Shown here piece by piece: positions 17,542-27,300 of a stretch of DNA of 64,000 nucleotides (the first letter of the stretch is position 1; each line of letters begins with the position of its first letter). The DNA comes from Mycolicibacterium tusciae JS617. Lineage in GTDB: Bacteria; Actinomycetota; Actinomycetes; Mycobacteriales; Mycobacteriaceae. Made by a program: the position numbers and the translations under genes. The notes under the pieces were generated by a model, which saw nothing but the letters and a program-made list of their open reading frames with translations, ran no database searches and had not been told where the DNA came from. Location of the stretch: the NCBI RefSeq assembly GCF_000243415.2, contig NZ_KI912270.1, positions 4,855,837 through 4,919,836 on the forward strand. Direction: 5' to 3'.

Positions 17542-18045
17542 TGAACCATTGAATCATCCATTTTGAATCAGTGCCACATCGCTGCAGGTAGGTGCATCAC
17601 CTTCAACGCACTCCGCCCCAGCGTGTCCGCACCACGCCGCCAACGGCACCCGGGGACAGACCGCAAATGGGCCAAAATCCCCAGATCAACAACAGTTTTC
17701 GTTACCAGAGACGGTCGCCAGCGATGCAGGCGACGCCGCATCCGTGAATCATCTGATGAAACAGAGCACTTACTCATGGATAACATTCGTTATGCATCAG
17801 TAATCCCGCCGTTTTCATTGGATGAATCAACCGTAGGTTGCCGCCCGTGGGTGCGACCGTCGCTTGGGTTCACCGAATGCTGCTGTTGACCAAGGCTATT
17901 CGGATTGATGGCGGGGTGCGAGAGCGGGTGGGTCGTCGGACCAGGTCCGCGGGGAGAAATTTGCACGCTCATCGCCGAGGCACCTACCTGCATCGACGTG
18001 GCATTGATGCATTGCATGATTCAATGTATCATCCGATGAGACAGC
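17541..18045. repeat. Imperfect inverted repeat between two facing B-type 5' ends
   Basis: The sequence GCACCTACCTGCA followed by a CGATGTGGCA-type block and ATGATTCAATG occurs at 17970-18045. It recurs in reverse complement at 17541-17600. The 370 bases between contain further GATGAATCA/TGATTCA-like words and are AT-richer than their surroundings. This is a candidate recombinase-binding or attachment region. Short frames here are not supported as genes. Confidence 0.55.
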
Positions 18046-18057
18046 TGGGAGGGTGCG

Positions 18058-18976
18058 GTGCCGGTCGATAGAAGCGGTCGCGTGTACGTCGTGGGCTCGG
18101 TCCCGTTACTACATCCCGAGGCGCAGACCGTCGAGGAGATGCTCGAGGGATGGCGCAATCAGCAACTGTGCCGCAACCTCCACCACGAGACGATCGCCGG
18201 GCGGATCCGGATCGTGGAGCGGTTCGTGGACGTTACCAACGAGTTCCCGTGGACATGGACACCGGCGATGGCTGAGGAGTTCTTCAGTGATCTGCGCGCG
18301 ATCCACCGGCGCAAGCAATCCACCATCCGCGGCTATCAGAACGCCTTGAAATTGTTCTGCTCCTATGTCAGCCATCCCGATTACGGCTGGGACCGGGTGT
18401 GCGAGCAGCGCTTCGGAACTCATCCGGCCCAAGTATTCTTCGAGTGGAACACCGCCACGCACGTGCAGGACAACGAACAGTCCCCCCGAGAAACGCGCTT
18501 TCACCAAGGCGGAGTTGCAGGACTTCTTCGACCACGCCGACGACCAGGTCGCGCTGATCGCGGCCTCGGGGCGCAAGGGCTGGTTGCCGGCCTACCGCGA
18601 CGCGGTGATGTTCAAGATCGCGTACTCCTACGGGCTGCGGTGCAACGAAATACGGCACCTGCAGACCGTCGACTTCTCCCGCAATCCCCGCGGTCGGGAG
18701 TTCGGCCGCTACGGCGTGGTTCAGATCCGGTACGGCAAGGCCAAGAAGGGATCCCCGCCCAAACGGCGCAGCGTCTTGACGGTCTTCGATTGGACGCCCG
18801 AAGTGATCGGCGACTGGCTCGCCCACGGTCAGCCCTGTATGGACGATGGCATCGACTTGTTCCCCAGCGAGAAGGGTGCGCTGGTTGCCGAACGCACTCT
18901 GCTGCGTCGGTTCCGCCGCTACTGCGACGATGACCTGCAGCTGCCGGGCGGATTGGATCTGCACTCGTTGCGGCGC
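18058..18976 (+). pseudogene. Tyrosine recombinase of triad B, 5' part (frameshifted and interrupted)
   Basis: Begins at GTG 18058. The N-terminal core-binding domain reads to about residue 140, then the frame shifts in a C6 run near 18485. Dropping one C gives SPEKRAFTKAELQDFF and continues through YSYGLRCNEIRHLQ (box I Arg) to HSLRR at 18962-18976, the middle of box II. There the Tn554-like element begins. The remaining box II and Tyr region is at 25088-25279. Without both lesions the protein would be a complete active-site integrase of about 370 residues. Confidence 0.8.
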
Positions 18977-19140
18977 TTTGTCCCCGCTTAGTTCCCGTGT
19001 TGCGATAAGCCGGGAAGGGGCTGGTGGCCTTGGTGTTTGGCGGTTGCGTCGAGTCGTGTGGTGTTTCTAGCCTGTTCGCTTGTGATCCTGAGCTTCTTCT
19101 CGTCGCAAGGCTGGCGGTCCTGGGATGTCGAGCACCGGCC

Positions 19141-20552
19141 GGTGATTCCGGAGGGGATGCCGGTGCTAATCGATGACGACCTGCTGTTCGAGGACGGCCT
19201 CGGGGCGCCGCGATCGGTGTCGGTGGCGAACCGGTGGCTGCGGCTGCTTCCGGCCAGCGGGGGCGCCGGCGCCGAGTTCGTGGGAGAACTACGCGCGGGC
19301 AGTCAAGGAGTGGACGGAGTTCCTCGCTGAGCACGGGATCGGGTTGTTCGACACCCGCGACCGGCTCAAGGCCGGGCTGAGCCGGTATGCCGAGCACCGC
19401 GCGGCCGGGCCAATTTCGGCGAGGTTCGCTGCGACCACGTGGTCGCAGCACATGAGCATCCTGTCGCTGTTCTACCGGTGGGCGATCGACGAAGGAGTTG
19501 CCGCTGCCGAGCCGTTCACCTACCGGTCGGCGCGGGCGGTCTTCGCCGGCACCGGCCGCGATGTCCGGGTGAATCTGGCGTCGCGCCGCACCCCGAAACC
19601 ACACGTGACCATCAAGTATCTGGAGCCGGACTTCACCGACCTGTTCCGCAAAGGGTTACGCGGTTTGGCACCGGATGGCAACCGCGACAGCGGGTTCGCG
19701 GGCCGGGAGATGACCCGCAACGCCGCGATCGGGGATCTGGCGTTGGCGACCGGGTTGCGGTTGGGCGAGTTCACCCATCTGCTGCCGTGGGAGGTTCCGG
19801 CGCTGCCGCTGGCGCCGACGGCGATTCCGATCCCGTTTCCGGTGCCGGCGGGAATCACCAAGGGCCGCAAGTTCCGCACTACCTGGATCTCTTACGACGC
19901 CCTGGCCGGGCTGCACGACTACCTGGAGCTTGACCGCGCGGCCGTCACCGAAGGGTCGGCCTGGCGACCGCCGCGACGGTGGGGTGAACCGCTGCTGGTG
20001 AGCGACCCGGATGCGCGGGGTGGCCGGGTCAACGGTGTTCGCCGGTCGTGGGAGTCGCTGACCCCGGCCGAGCGGCGTCGGCTGGTGGCACCGAAGGGCG
20101 GGTCGTGCCTGCTGGCGGTGAAAGCCGATGGTGGCCCGTTCACGGCGTGGGCGACGGTGTTCGAGCGCACCGCCGACCGGATCCGCGCGAGGTTCGAGCC
20201 ACGGTTCCCGCATGTTCACCCGCACCGGCTGCGGCATTCGTTCTCGATGCAGACCTTGGAATATTTGGTGACCGGCTACTACCGGCAGGCGGCAAAGCTG
20301 GTGCGCGACACCGACGCCGACGCGGCGCTGGTGTTCTACCTGACCAAGGCCGATCCGCTGCTGGTGCTGCGGGACCTGTTGGGTCACTCGACGGTGTTGA
20401 CCACGGAAAAGTATCTGAAACGCCTTGATACGACCCGGATTTACCGGCAAGCCTACGAAACCGCCGGCGTGGAATCCGGACTCGTCGGCGAGGACGCCGC
20501 GCAGCGGGAATCCGACGCCGAATTCCACGACGACGCCGAGGAGGTGTTGTGA
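19141..20552 (+). CDS. TnpA-type tyrosine recombinase of the Tn554-like element (one apparent frameshift)
   Basis: About 470 residues if repaired. The N-terminal part (PVIPEGMPVLIDDDLLFEDG to WLRLLPASG) is in a different frame from the rest. Removing one G from the G5 run near 19260 joins it to APAPSSWENYARAVKEW. The catalytic domain is complete: ATGLRLGEF, HPHRLRHSFSM, LLGHSTVLTTEKYLKRL. The start is uncertain (GTG 19141 or an earlier codon). The stop overlaps tnpB by a GTGA. Confidence 0.75.
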
Positions 20553-22276
20553 TGCCGACGATGGTTGTTGACACTCCGCTCGGTCTGAGCTGCGTGTTCA
20601 GTGACGGCAGCAGAGCCGAATTCGACCTTACGGGGTCGCCGAACCCCAGGTTGGCGCGCGATCTGGCCGTCGGTTTGGTGGAGCTGATACACCCCCACGG
20701 CAGTGCCGATACCGCTGGCACGGTCGGCCACTACGTGCGTGGGTTGCACAGGATGGTGCGAGCGCTCGCCGATCAGGGGTTCACCGGCGGCATCGCCGAT
20801 CTGCGGCGCGGGCAGTTGGCGCAGTTCTGGATGGCGGGCCCGAACTGGTTGGAGGCGCTGACTCGGTCCTTGGTGGAGGGTTACGCGCGATCCGGCGGCC
20901 GTGTCGGCGACGGCGTGGTGGAACTGGCCGCCGGGCGGCACTTCAACATTCAGCCGAATCGGCGGCCGTTGCCGCCCTACTCCGAGGCTGAATGGCAGCG
21001 ACTTACCGCGGTCTGCCGACAGCAGGTCGATGACTCCTATGCCACGCATCGGCATGCGTTGGCGTCCGTTCCCGGAGGGCGGCATCCGGGCGCGGGCGCG
21101 TGGTCTCACCAGAACTTCTGCTGGTTGCTGGCGACGCACGGCCCTCTCGGCAGCTGCGAGGCCGCTGAGACGATTGGCATGTCTATCAACGTCTTCCGCC
21201 ATCGAGGAGTCACCACTGTCTTCCACGAGGCTGCGCAAGCGATGTTCCCGCACCTCGAAGTCGTGGTCGCCTACCGGCTGCTGTTCGGGATCTACTCCGG
21301 CATCGTCCCGGACGGTATCGCCGACCTGGAGGTCGGAGACATCGACTGGGCCGGGGATTCGACTGTTCTGCTGTCCTATGTCAAACGCCGCACCGCCGCC
21401 GAGAGCACCACCTTGCCGCGGCCAGCGGTGCGGTTGCTCGAGCAGTGGCTGGCGCACTCGGCGCTGCTGCGCCGCTTCGTGCCACCGGACGAGCGCACCA
21501 CGCTGTGGTTGGGGATGAGCCAGCCCGGTTACTCCCGCCGCCTCGGCGAGGTGAACCGGTCGGCGACCGGGCGGTGGATGCAACGCCACAGCATCGTCGG
21601 CGACGACGGCGAGCCGCTGAAACTGCACCGGTCCCGCATCCGCACCACGCACCACGCGATGCGAGACAAGAAGTCCTGGACCGGGAATGCGCGCGCCACG
21701 ATCGACCCGAACCACACCCCGGCGGTCGAGGGCGACCACTACCTGTCGGCAACGACTCCCGGCCAACGCCACGCCGTCGAGACGATCATCGCCGACGCCC
21801 AGCACGACATCCTCCGCCGCGCACACCCACCGACCGTGATCACCGCGGAAGACGCCGCAGCACTCGTCGAGGGCTACCCGCAACTGCTGGCGGTGATGAA
21901 GCTCGACGAAGGCGTGCTCGCCGAGCTGGTCGGTGGCACGCGGGATGTATTCACCGCGGCCTGCGCCGATCAGCTTTCCGGGCTGCACGGACCGGCCGGG
22001 AAACCATGCCCGGCACGTCCGTGGGTCTGCCTGCTTTGCCCGCTGGCGGTGTTCGCTCCCCGGCACGCGGTGAACCTGTTGCGGCTCAAGGCATTCTTCT
22101 CCCGCCAGTGGCAGCAGATGCCCGCCGCCCACTTCATGACCGTCTTCGGCCGCTACGCCGCCCGGATCGACCAGATCCTGGACCGCTTCGACCCCGCCGA
22201 ACTCACCGCCGCAGCCACAAGAATCACCGACAGCGACAACGAAATCCCCTTGCGCCCGGAGGAACTCACCGCATGA
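20549..22276 (+). CDS. TnpB-type recombinase of the Tn554-like element
   Basis: 575 residues, starting GTG 20549 or ATG 20552. It follows tnpA with a GTGA overlap. The middle contains the recombinase fold with YSGIVPDGIADLEVGDIDW at the box I position and RSRIRTTHHAMRDKKSW downstream. A Cys-rich segment, CPARPWVCLLCPLAVF, near residue 490 could bind zinc. In Tn554, TnpA and TnpB are both required and act together. Length fits the family (Tn554 TnpB is about 630 residues). Confidence 0.8.
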   Translation: MMPTMVVDTPLGLSCVFSDGSRAEFDLTGSPNPRLARDLAVGLVELIHPHGSADTAGTVGHYVRGLHRMVRALADQGFTGGIADLRRGQLAQFWMAGPNWLEALTRSLVEGYARSGGRVGDGVVELAAGRHFNIQPNRRPLPPYSEAEWQRLTAVCRQQVDDSYATHRHALASVPGGRHPGAGAWSHQNFCWLLATHGPLGSCEAAETIGMSINVFRHRGVTTVFHEAAQAMFPHLEVVVAYRLLFGIYSGIVPDGIADLEVGDIDWAGDSTVLLSYVKRRTAAESTTLPRPAVRLLEQWLAHSALLRRFVPPDERTTLWLGMSQPGYSRRLGEVNRSATGRWMQRHSIVGDDGEPLKLHRSRIRTTHHAMRDKKSWTGNARATIDPNHTPAVEGDHYLSATTPGQRHAVETIIADAQHDILRRAHPPTVITAEDAAALVEGYPQLLAVMKLDEGVLAELVGGTRDVFTAACADQLSGLHGPAGKPCPARPWVCLLCPLAVFAPRHAVNLLRLKAFFSRQWQQMPAAHFMTVFGRYAARIDQILDRFDPAELTAAATRITDSDNEIPLRPEELTA

Positions 22277-24477
22277 CAAGCACAATCGCGACCACGGCAC
22301 CCGGCACACCCCCACGGTCCCCGTTCACCGGCGCCGACATCTGCCGCGAAGCCGGGCTCACGCTGCCAGACCGCACCTCACGACCGGTGTTCGACGACGA
22401 CCTGTGGGATTTCACCGACGTCGTCGGGCTCCCGGTCCAGATGGCCCTCTACCGGCGGCGATTCGACTTCACCACCATCACCGACCCACGTTGGCGGCTG
22501 GTCGTCAAGGAGCTGATCCTGGCGCTGCTTGCCCCGAACCATGATGCCGTGGTTCGGCTGCCGCGCGCCTACCGCACCGCACTGCATCTGACCAGCTGCT
22601 ACAGCCGACTCTACGAGGCCGGGACGTTCTTCGGCTGGCTCGACCGGCGGGGAATCACTGCCCTCACCGAAGTCGATACCCGCCTCTGCGAGGACTACCT
22701 GGGATTCCGACGCTATGTCACCGACTCCGACGGCACCGTCGTGGGCGAGCAGAGCCCCGGCCTCCGGCGCGCTGCCGCGCAGATGATCGTCGACCTGGTC
22801 GACTACCGTGACCTGTTCACCACCGACCGGGTTCCGGCCGATCTGCGTCCTTGGGGCGGCGCGACAGCGTCAGCGGTCGCCGAAATGCCTTCTGGTCGTG
22901 AGGGAAACAAGACGCCGGCCGTCCCTGCCGAAGTGCTGCAGCCGATGCTCGCCGCGGCCTTGCACCTGGTGCAGACCCTCGGCCCACACGTTGTCGAGCT
23001 GCACGAGCAGATCCGCCACATCGACCGCATTTGGGCTACGAAGGCACCGGGCCTTCGTCATGGCTCGTCGGCGATGATCAGCGACATCAACAAACTGCTG
23101 GCCGACCACAGGGTGACCAACACGCCTCTGCCGATGCTCGAAGACCACGATGTCAGACGCCGACTCACGGCTGGCTGGGACGCGAACAACCCGCTGCTGC
23201 CGGTCTCCACCGGAGCCCTGGCCCGGCAGGCCGGATACGTCCAGTTTTGGGCGAAATGGATGCCCGCGCTGCGCAAACCGCTGATCGACACCCTCCACAC
23301 TGTCGGAGTCGAGAAGGTTTTCGCCCGCAACGCCGCACAGGCACCGACCGCCGACGACTCAGCCCTGTTGCCCTGGACACTGCCACTGCACCGATCCGAA
23401 GCGGTCGCCCTGATCGGCATCACCCGCACCGCGGCCATCGTGGTCCTGGCCGCCGCGTCCGGAATGCGGGCCAGCGAGCTGATGGAACTGCGGGTCGGCT
23501 GCTGCCGCCCGGTCGAGGAACCGATACCCGGTCTGAAGCGCTACCGCGTCGCCAGCAAGATCATCAAAGGCCAGGGCCTGGGTGGCACCGACGACGAATG
23601 GGTCGTCATCGAACCGGTCCACCGCGCAATCGAGCTCATCGAACAGCTCCATGACGACCCCCACGAGGGCGCTCTTCTGCTGTCCCGGTTCAGCTTCCGG
23701 GTCCGTTACCTATGGTTTCGCGCCTGGGTGAACTCCCCGGCCGGGGCCCGCCTCGGACTCGCCCCGATCCCCGACGAACCAGTAGCACTGCGGATGCTGA
23801 GGCGCACGGTTGCGTTGGAGATGGCTTACCGGCCCGGCGGTGTTCTCGCAGCAAAACTGCACCTCAAACATATCGCTGCCGCCACTACAGAAGGCTATGC
23901 GGCTCGACCGGGCGGTGCTCAAGCGGAGTTGCTGGCCGAAGTCAACAAGCTCGAGGCCGACCACAAACTCCAGCTCGTGCTGGCCGAGTTCCGCAACTAC
24001 CAGCAAGGAATCCTGCCCGCCGGGCCCGGTGCCCGCAACCTGACCGAATTCTTCGCCAGCATCGACACCGACCTCGACACCGAAGCGATTGCGGTGCCCA
24101 AGATCCAGCGCAACGACCGCGACATCCTCAACCTGCTGTCCAAACGCGCGAAGGCACTGCATCTCGGCCCGGCGAACTATTGCTGGTTCACCGATCCCTC
24201 GCGCGCACTCTGCCTGAAACTCGCCGGCACCCCGACCTCGGACCGCCCGATGATCGGCATGTGTGACTCCGCGCGCTGTCCGCAGGCCACCCACCACCAG
24301 CACCACCGGCCCATCTGGGCCGAGCACGCCGAACTCACCAAGACCCTCCTCGGCCAACTCGGCAAAACCCGCACCACCGAACACACCCGACTACAGACCG
24401 ACTACGACCGCGCCGTCCGGGTCATCACCAGCATCGACACAGCCACCGGGACCGGCGCAACCGAGGAGCAAGCATGA
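22273..24477 (+). CDS. Third, large tyrosine recombinase of the Tn554-like element
   Basis: 734 residues from ATG 22273, overlapping tnpB by ATGA. The catalytic domain occupies roughly residues 380-580: AASGMRASELMELRVGCC (box I), a Lys-containing KIIKGQGLGG turn, RMLRRTVALEMAY in place of HxxR, and LKHIAAATTEGYAARPG with the Tyr. A late Cys-rich part (CDSARCPQATHHQHH) may be a metal site. Three-recombinase versions of Tn554-like operons occur in actinobacteria. Confidence 0.8.
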   Translation: MTSTIATTAPGTPPRSPFTGADICREAGLTLPDRTSRPVFDDDLWDFTDVVGLPVQMALYRRRFDFTTITDPRWRLVVKELILALLAPNHDAVVRLPRAYRTALHLTSCYSRLYEAGTFFGWLDRRGITALTEVDTRLCEDYLGFRRYVTDSDGTVVGEQSPGLRRAAAQMIVDLVDYRDLFTTDRVPADLRPWGGATASAVAEMPSGREGNKTPAVPAEVLQPMLAAALHLVQTLGPHVVELHEQIRHIDRIWATKAPGLRHGSSAMISDINKLLADHRVTNTPLPMLEDHDVRRRLTAGWDANNPLLPVSTGALARQAGYVQFWAKWMPALRKPLIDTLHTVGVEKVFARNAAQAPTADDSALLPWTLPLHRSEAVALIGITRTAAIVVLAAASGMRASELMELRVGCCRPVEEPIPGLKRYRVASKIIKGQGLGGTDDEWVVIEPVHRAIELIEQLHDDPHEGALLLSRFSFRVRYLWFRAWVNSPAGARLGLAPIPDEPVALRMLRRTVALEMAYRPGGVLAAKLHLKHIAAATTEGYAARPGGAQAELLAEVNKLEADHKLQLVLAEFRNYQQGILPAGPGARNLTEFFASIDTDLDTEAIAVPKIQRNDRDILNLLSKRAKALHLGPANYCWFTDPSRALCLKLAGTPTSDRPMIGMCDSARCPQATHHQHHRPIWAEHAELTKTLLGQLGKTRTTEHTRLQTDYDRAVRVITSIDTATGTGATEEQA

Positions 24478-24941
24478 GAATCACTGCCGCCCAACGCATC
24501 CACAACGAGAACTGCATCCGCGCCGCCATGGACCGGCTGCTGCGCGGCGAGATCCCGCCCGGCGGCAGCTGCGATATCAAGACCCTCGCACTCGAGGCCG
24601 GGGTCGACCGCACGGCGTTCTACGGCACCCGGCCCTACGCGCACCTACGCACCGAATTCGAGCACCGACTCCAGCAATTGCAAGAGGCGGGAGAAACCCC
24701 GGACCCGAAAGTCGCTCAGATCGAACGCCTCAAAGCAGAGGTTGACAAGCTCAAAACCAACCTCGCCCAATCCAATTCCACAATCCAGGACCTCACCGAC
24801 TTCCGGAGCCAGGCCCTGGCCCGCATCGCTGCCCAACACGACGAGATCCTTCGACTCCGCGCCGCCGACAACCCGGCAGCAGCCGTCACCTGCCTCCAGA
24901 GTCGCCCGAAACCCCGGCAGAAAGTAATCGGACCATGCTGA
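24474..24941 (+). CDS. Small coiled-coil accessory protein (DUF6262/TnpC-like)
   Basis: 155 residues, ATGA overlap with the preceding recombinase. An N-terminal helix-turn-helix-like stretch (KTLALEAGVDRTAFYGTR) resembles the TetR or DUF6262 start. Residues 80-130 form a heptad-rich coiled coil with many Leu, Lys and Gln. In Tn554 a small coiled-coil protein, TnpC, sets orientation and efficiency of transposition. The same role is likely here. The 146 bases after the stop hold no gene and form the right end of the element. Confidence 0.75.
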   Translation: MRITAAQRIHNENCIRAAMDRLLRGEIPPGGSCDIKTLALEAGVDRTAFYGTRPYAHLRTEFEHRLQQLQEAGETPDPKVAQIERLKAEVDKLKTNLAQSNSTIQDLTDFRSQALARIAAQHDEILRLRAADNPAAAVTCLQSRPKPRQKVIGPC

Positions 24942-25087
24942 CCCCGTCGGCAGTGACGTCCATCACAAACGATTTGGGTTTATCGCCACACGATCGGCAA
25001 TCAGCGTCACGAACTACGCGCCGAGAATCGGCCACGTCAAACGCAACACGAACCCAACCGCACACGACCACTGCGGAGACAAGCCGC

Positions 25088-25279
25088 TCCTATGCCACCC
25101 ACCTCATAGAAGATGGCTGGGACGCGAAATTCGTCCAAGACCAGCTGGGTCACGAACATGCCAGTACCACCTCGCTGTACACCTGTGTATCCAGCGACTT
25201 TCGCACCCGAACCTTGCGTCGGGCACTGGATACCACCATCAACGAGGCGTTGTCCTTCGACGGCGAGGAGAGCTCGTGA
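25088..25279 (+). pseudogene. Tyrosine recombinase of triad B, 3' part
   Basis: The frame resumes within box II: SYATHLIEDGWDAKFVQDQLGHEHASTTSLYT, supplying the Gly-His and the Tyr nucleophile missing from the 5' part. It ends at TGA 25277-25279, overlapping the next start by GTGA. The sequence is well preserved, implying a recent interruption. Confidence 0.85.
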
Positions 25280-25626
25280 AACGCCAAGTCGACTACACCT
25301 GGCGGGTGGCCGAGCTGATGGCCGCGGCCGGCATGCACAACAGCACCGACCTCATCCCCCGCCTCGCCGAGCGTGGCATCCAGCTGTCGCGCCCGCAGGT
25401 CTACCGGGTGGTTCATCAACGCCCCGAACGGGTTTCGCTCCAGATGATGGCCGCACTGTGCGACATCTTCGGCTGCGGAGTCGAGGACCTGATCACCGTC
25501 ACCGCAAGCGACGTCCGCCGCAAGAAAGCCTCCTCCGCCGCGGCGACGTCGTCTGCGCGCAACGTCGTCGAGATCAACAAATCCGTGCGGCCGCGACGCG
25601 CCCGCGTGCTCCGCGATGACGATTAA
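25276..25626 (+). CDS. Small HTH protein of triad B
   Basis: 116 residues from GTG 25276. An XRE-type domain is clear: WRVAELMAAAGMHNSTDL, LSRPQVYRVVHQRPERVSLQMMAALCDIFGCGVEDLI. A basic Arg/Lys tail follows. It occupies the same middle position as the 107-residue protein of triad A and has a matching helix 5 (LCDIFGCGVEDL against FCAVLGCGIDEL). It was probably translated with the integrase before the Tn554-like insertion; now it may be expressed from the element's right end. Confidence 0.85.
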   Translation: MKRQVDYTWRVAELMAAAGMHNSTDLIPRLAERGIQLSRPQVYRVVHQRPERVSLQMMAALCDIFGCGVEDLITVTASDVRRKKASSAAATSSARNVVEINKSVRPRRARVLRDDD

Positions 25627-27106
25627 CCCCAACCGGCCATCCCGAACACGCGGACGACCCCACGCCCAAGGAACACTGCGCTGCACCCGATGCGGCCGGA
25701 TGTCCACCCAAGACCGCACCCCGTCCTGGCCAAACGAGCAGCTCTGCAACAGCTGCTTCTACACCGCGATGCGCACCAGGGGCATCTGCCCGATCTGCGG
25801 ACACGACGGCGTACTGCCCGGCCGCACCAACCGCACCGATCCCCGGCCAATCTGCCTGTCCTGCGCAGGCATCCCCAGGAACTACCGATGCACAACCTGT
25901 GACATCGAAGGCCAGATCTACCGGTGTGGACAATGCGCGCGCTGCGCGCTACGCGAGGACCTGGGCGCGCTGATCGTCGATGGCGCAGCGGATCCGGCGG
26001 CGATGGGCGCCATCGTGGAAATCCTCTGTGGGATAGACCGACCCGAGAGCGTCCTCACCTGGAAACGCTCCTCCAAGGTGCGGGCACTGCTGGCTGGGCT
26101 GGCTTCCGGTGAGATCCCGCTCAGCCATGAGGGTCTCGACAACGCAGGTAAGGGCACCTACATTTCGCATCTGCGCAGCCTTCTCGAAGACAACGGTCTG
26201 CTGGCACCGCGCGACGAACACCTCGCGCGGTTCGAGGCCTGGCTCGCCTCCAAACTCGACGCCATCCCGGCCCCGGGTATACGAGCACCAGTCGAACAAT
26301 TCGCCACCTGGCATCACCTGCGACGTCTACGTCGACACGCGGCGCCAGGGCAAGCCTCCGACGGGCCGAGACGCATAGCCCAACAACAGATTACGGAGAC
26401 GATCAAATTCCTCACCTGGCTGCATGAGCACCATCACCGCACCGCGGCCAGCTGCCGTCAGCAAGACGTCGATGAATGGCTAGCCACGGGACCGACAACA
26501 CGGCACAAGATCCGCGCTTTCTTCGCGTGGGCCAAGAAGAGCAAGATCAACACCGCGGTACGCCTCGAAAACCGACAGGCCAAGACCATCCCATTGCTCA
26601 CTCAGGACGAACGACTGGCATGGATCCACGAACTACTCACCGGCGACACAGAATCGCTTCCGTATCGCGTCGCGGGCATACTGCTGCTGCTCTACGCCCA
26701 ACCGCTGGTGAAGGTCGCCGCACTGAAGACAACGGCGGTCGATGTCACCGACGACGGGGTGCGGATATCGCTTGGGGCCGCCCCTGCCCCAGTTCCGGTC
26801 CCCTTCGCAGAAATGCTCACCGACCACTTGCACAACCGGACCAACCTTCGAACCGGCGCCGCAATGGCTTCTAACCCGTGGCTCTTTCCTGGCCGCAACG
26901 CCGGAAAGCACCTAGATCCACAAACCATGCAGATGAGACTGAACGATCGCGGCATCAGCGTGCTCGGCGCACGAAACTCCGCTCTGCAGAACCTCGTCGC
27001 CGAAATACCTCCTCCCGTCGTAGCAAACCTGTTGGGCTACAGCCACACCTCTACCCAATACCACGCTCAACTCGCGGCGCAGCCCTGGGCGCGCTACGTC
27101 ATCTAG
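25616..27106 (+). CDS. Zinc-ribbon recombinase-like protein of triad B
   Basis: 496 residues. It overlaps the HTH gene by 11 bases. Residues 20-120 contain at least four CxxC pairs (CTRCG, CNSC, CPICG, CLSC, CTTC, CGQCARC), more zinc motifs than the triad A homologue. Residues 210-490 follow a tyrosine recombinase, but box I reads YAQPLVKVAAL without Arg, HxxR reads LGAR, and Gly-His reads Gly-Tyr. It is thus an active-site-degenerate recombinase paralogue with a metal-binding head. Confidence 0.75.
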   Translation: MTINPNRPSRTRGRPHAQGTLRCTRCGRMSTQDRTPSWPNEQLCNSCFYTAMRTRGICPICGHDGVLPGRTNRTDPRPICLSCAGIPRNYRCTTCDIEGQIYRCGQCARCALREDLGALIVDGAADPAAMGAIVEILCGIDRPESVLTWKRSSKVRALLAGLASGEIPLSHEGLDNAGKGTYISHLRSLLEDNGLLAPRDEHLARFEAWLASKLDAIPAPGIRAPVEQFATWHHLRRLRRHAAPGQASDGPRRIAQQQITETIKFLTWLHEHHHRTAASCRQQDVDEWLATGPTTRHKIRAFFAWAKKSKINTAVRLENRQAKTIPLLTQDERLAWIHELLTGDTESLPYRVAGILLLLYAQPLVKVAALKTTAVDVTDDGVRISLGAAPAPVPVPFAEMLTDHLHNRTNLRTGAAMASNPWLFPGRNAGKHLDPQTMQMRLNDRGISVLGARNSALQNLVAEIPPPVVANLLGYSHTSTQYHAQLAAQPWARYVI

Positions 27107-27300
27107 CGGCCGCGAAGTCGTCATGGCAGCACCGATCGGATGGCGAATACGGCCGAGTCGAATACGGCGGTTTACCGGTAGGTTTCTCGTGAGTTCAGCC
27201 GGATTGAAGCGATTTCAGCTGGAACCCACGGCCTTTCGGCCGCGAAGGTTCATAACTGCGGCGGGTTCGTGGGGCCTGAGTCTAGCGGCGTTGGGCGGCA

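Larger units (their letters stand above)
18974..25087 (+). mobile_element. Tn554-like element with three recombinases, inserted in the B integrase
   Basis: The host integrase reads HSLRR up to 18976 and resumes SYATHLIEDGW at 25088, so about 6.1 kb was inserted without loss of codons. The insert carries tnpA, tnpB, a third large tyrosine recombinase and a small coiled-coil protein in one overlapping operon, the layout of actinobacterial Tn554-type elements. CGC occurs at both junctions and could be the crossover overlap. There is no clear terminal inverted repeat, as is usual for this group. Confidence 0.8.
17175..27176. mobile_element. Element B bounded by 19-bp inverted repeats
   Basis: GGTAAACCGCCGTATTCGA at 17175-17193 has its exact complement at 27158-27176. 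On both sides it is followed inward by a 4-base spacer and GCCGTATT. The two copies sit just inside the A arms, with differing short junction bases (ATAGC and TACC). They look like terminal repeats of the B unit, or targets where A inserted twice. The interval holds triad B, an inverted relict of a B-type integrase and the Tn554-like insertion. Confidence 0.55.

Noticed and set aside
17541..18045. CRISPR-like array in the repeat-rich gap upstream of integrase B
   Set aside because: Repeats are inverted and irregular with no regular spacers, and no cas genes are present.
21445..22272. Upstream extension of the third Tn554-like recombinase to 1,010 codons
   Set aside because: This part overlaps tnpB in another frame and is Arg/Pro-rich; ATG 22273 with ATGA overlap is the proper start.
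20453..22315. 620-codon minus-strand frame over tnpB
   Set aside because: Shadow frame of a high-GC gene; tnpB is coupled to its neighbours and fits the family.
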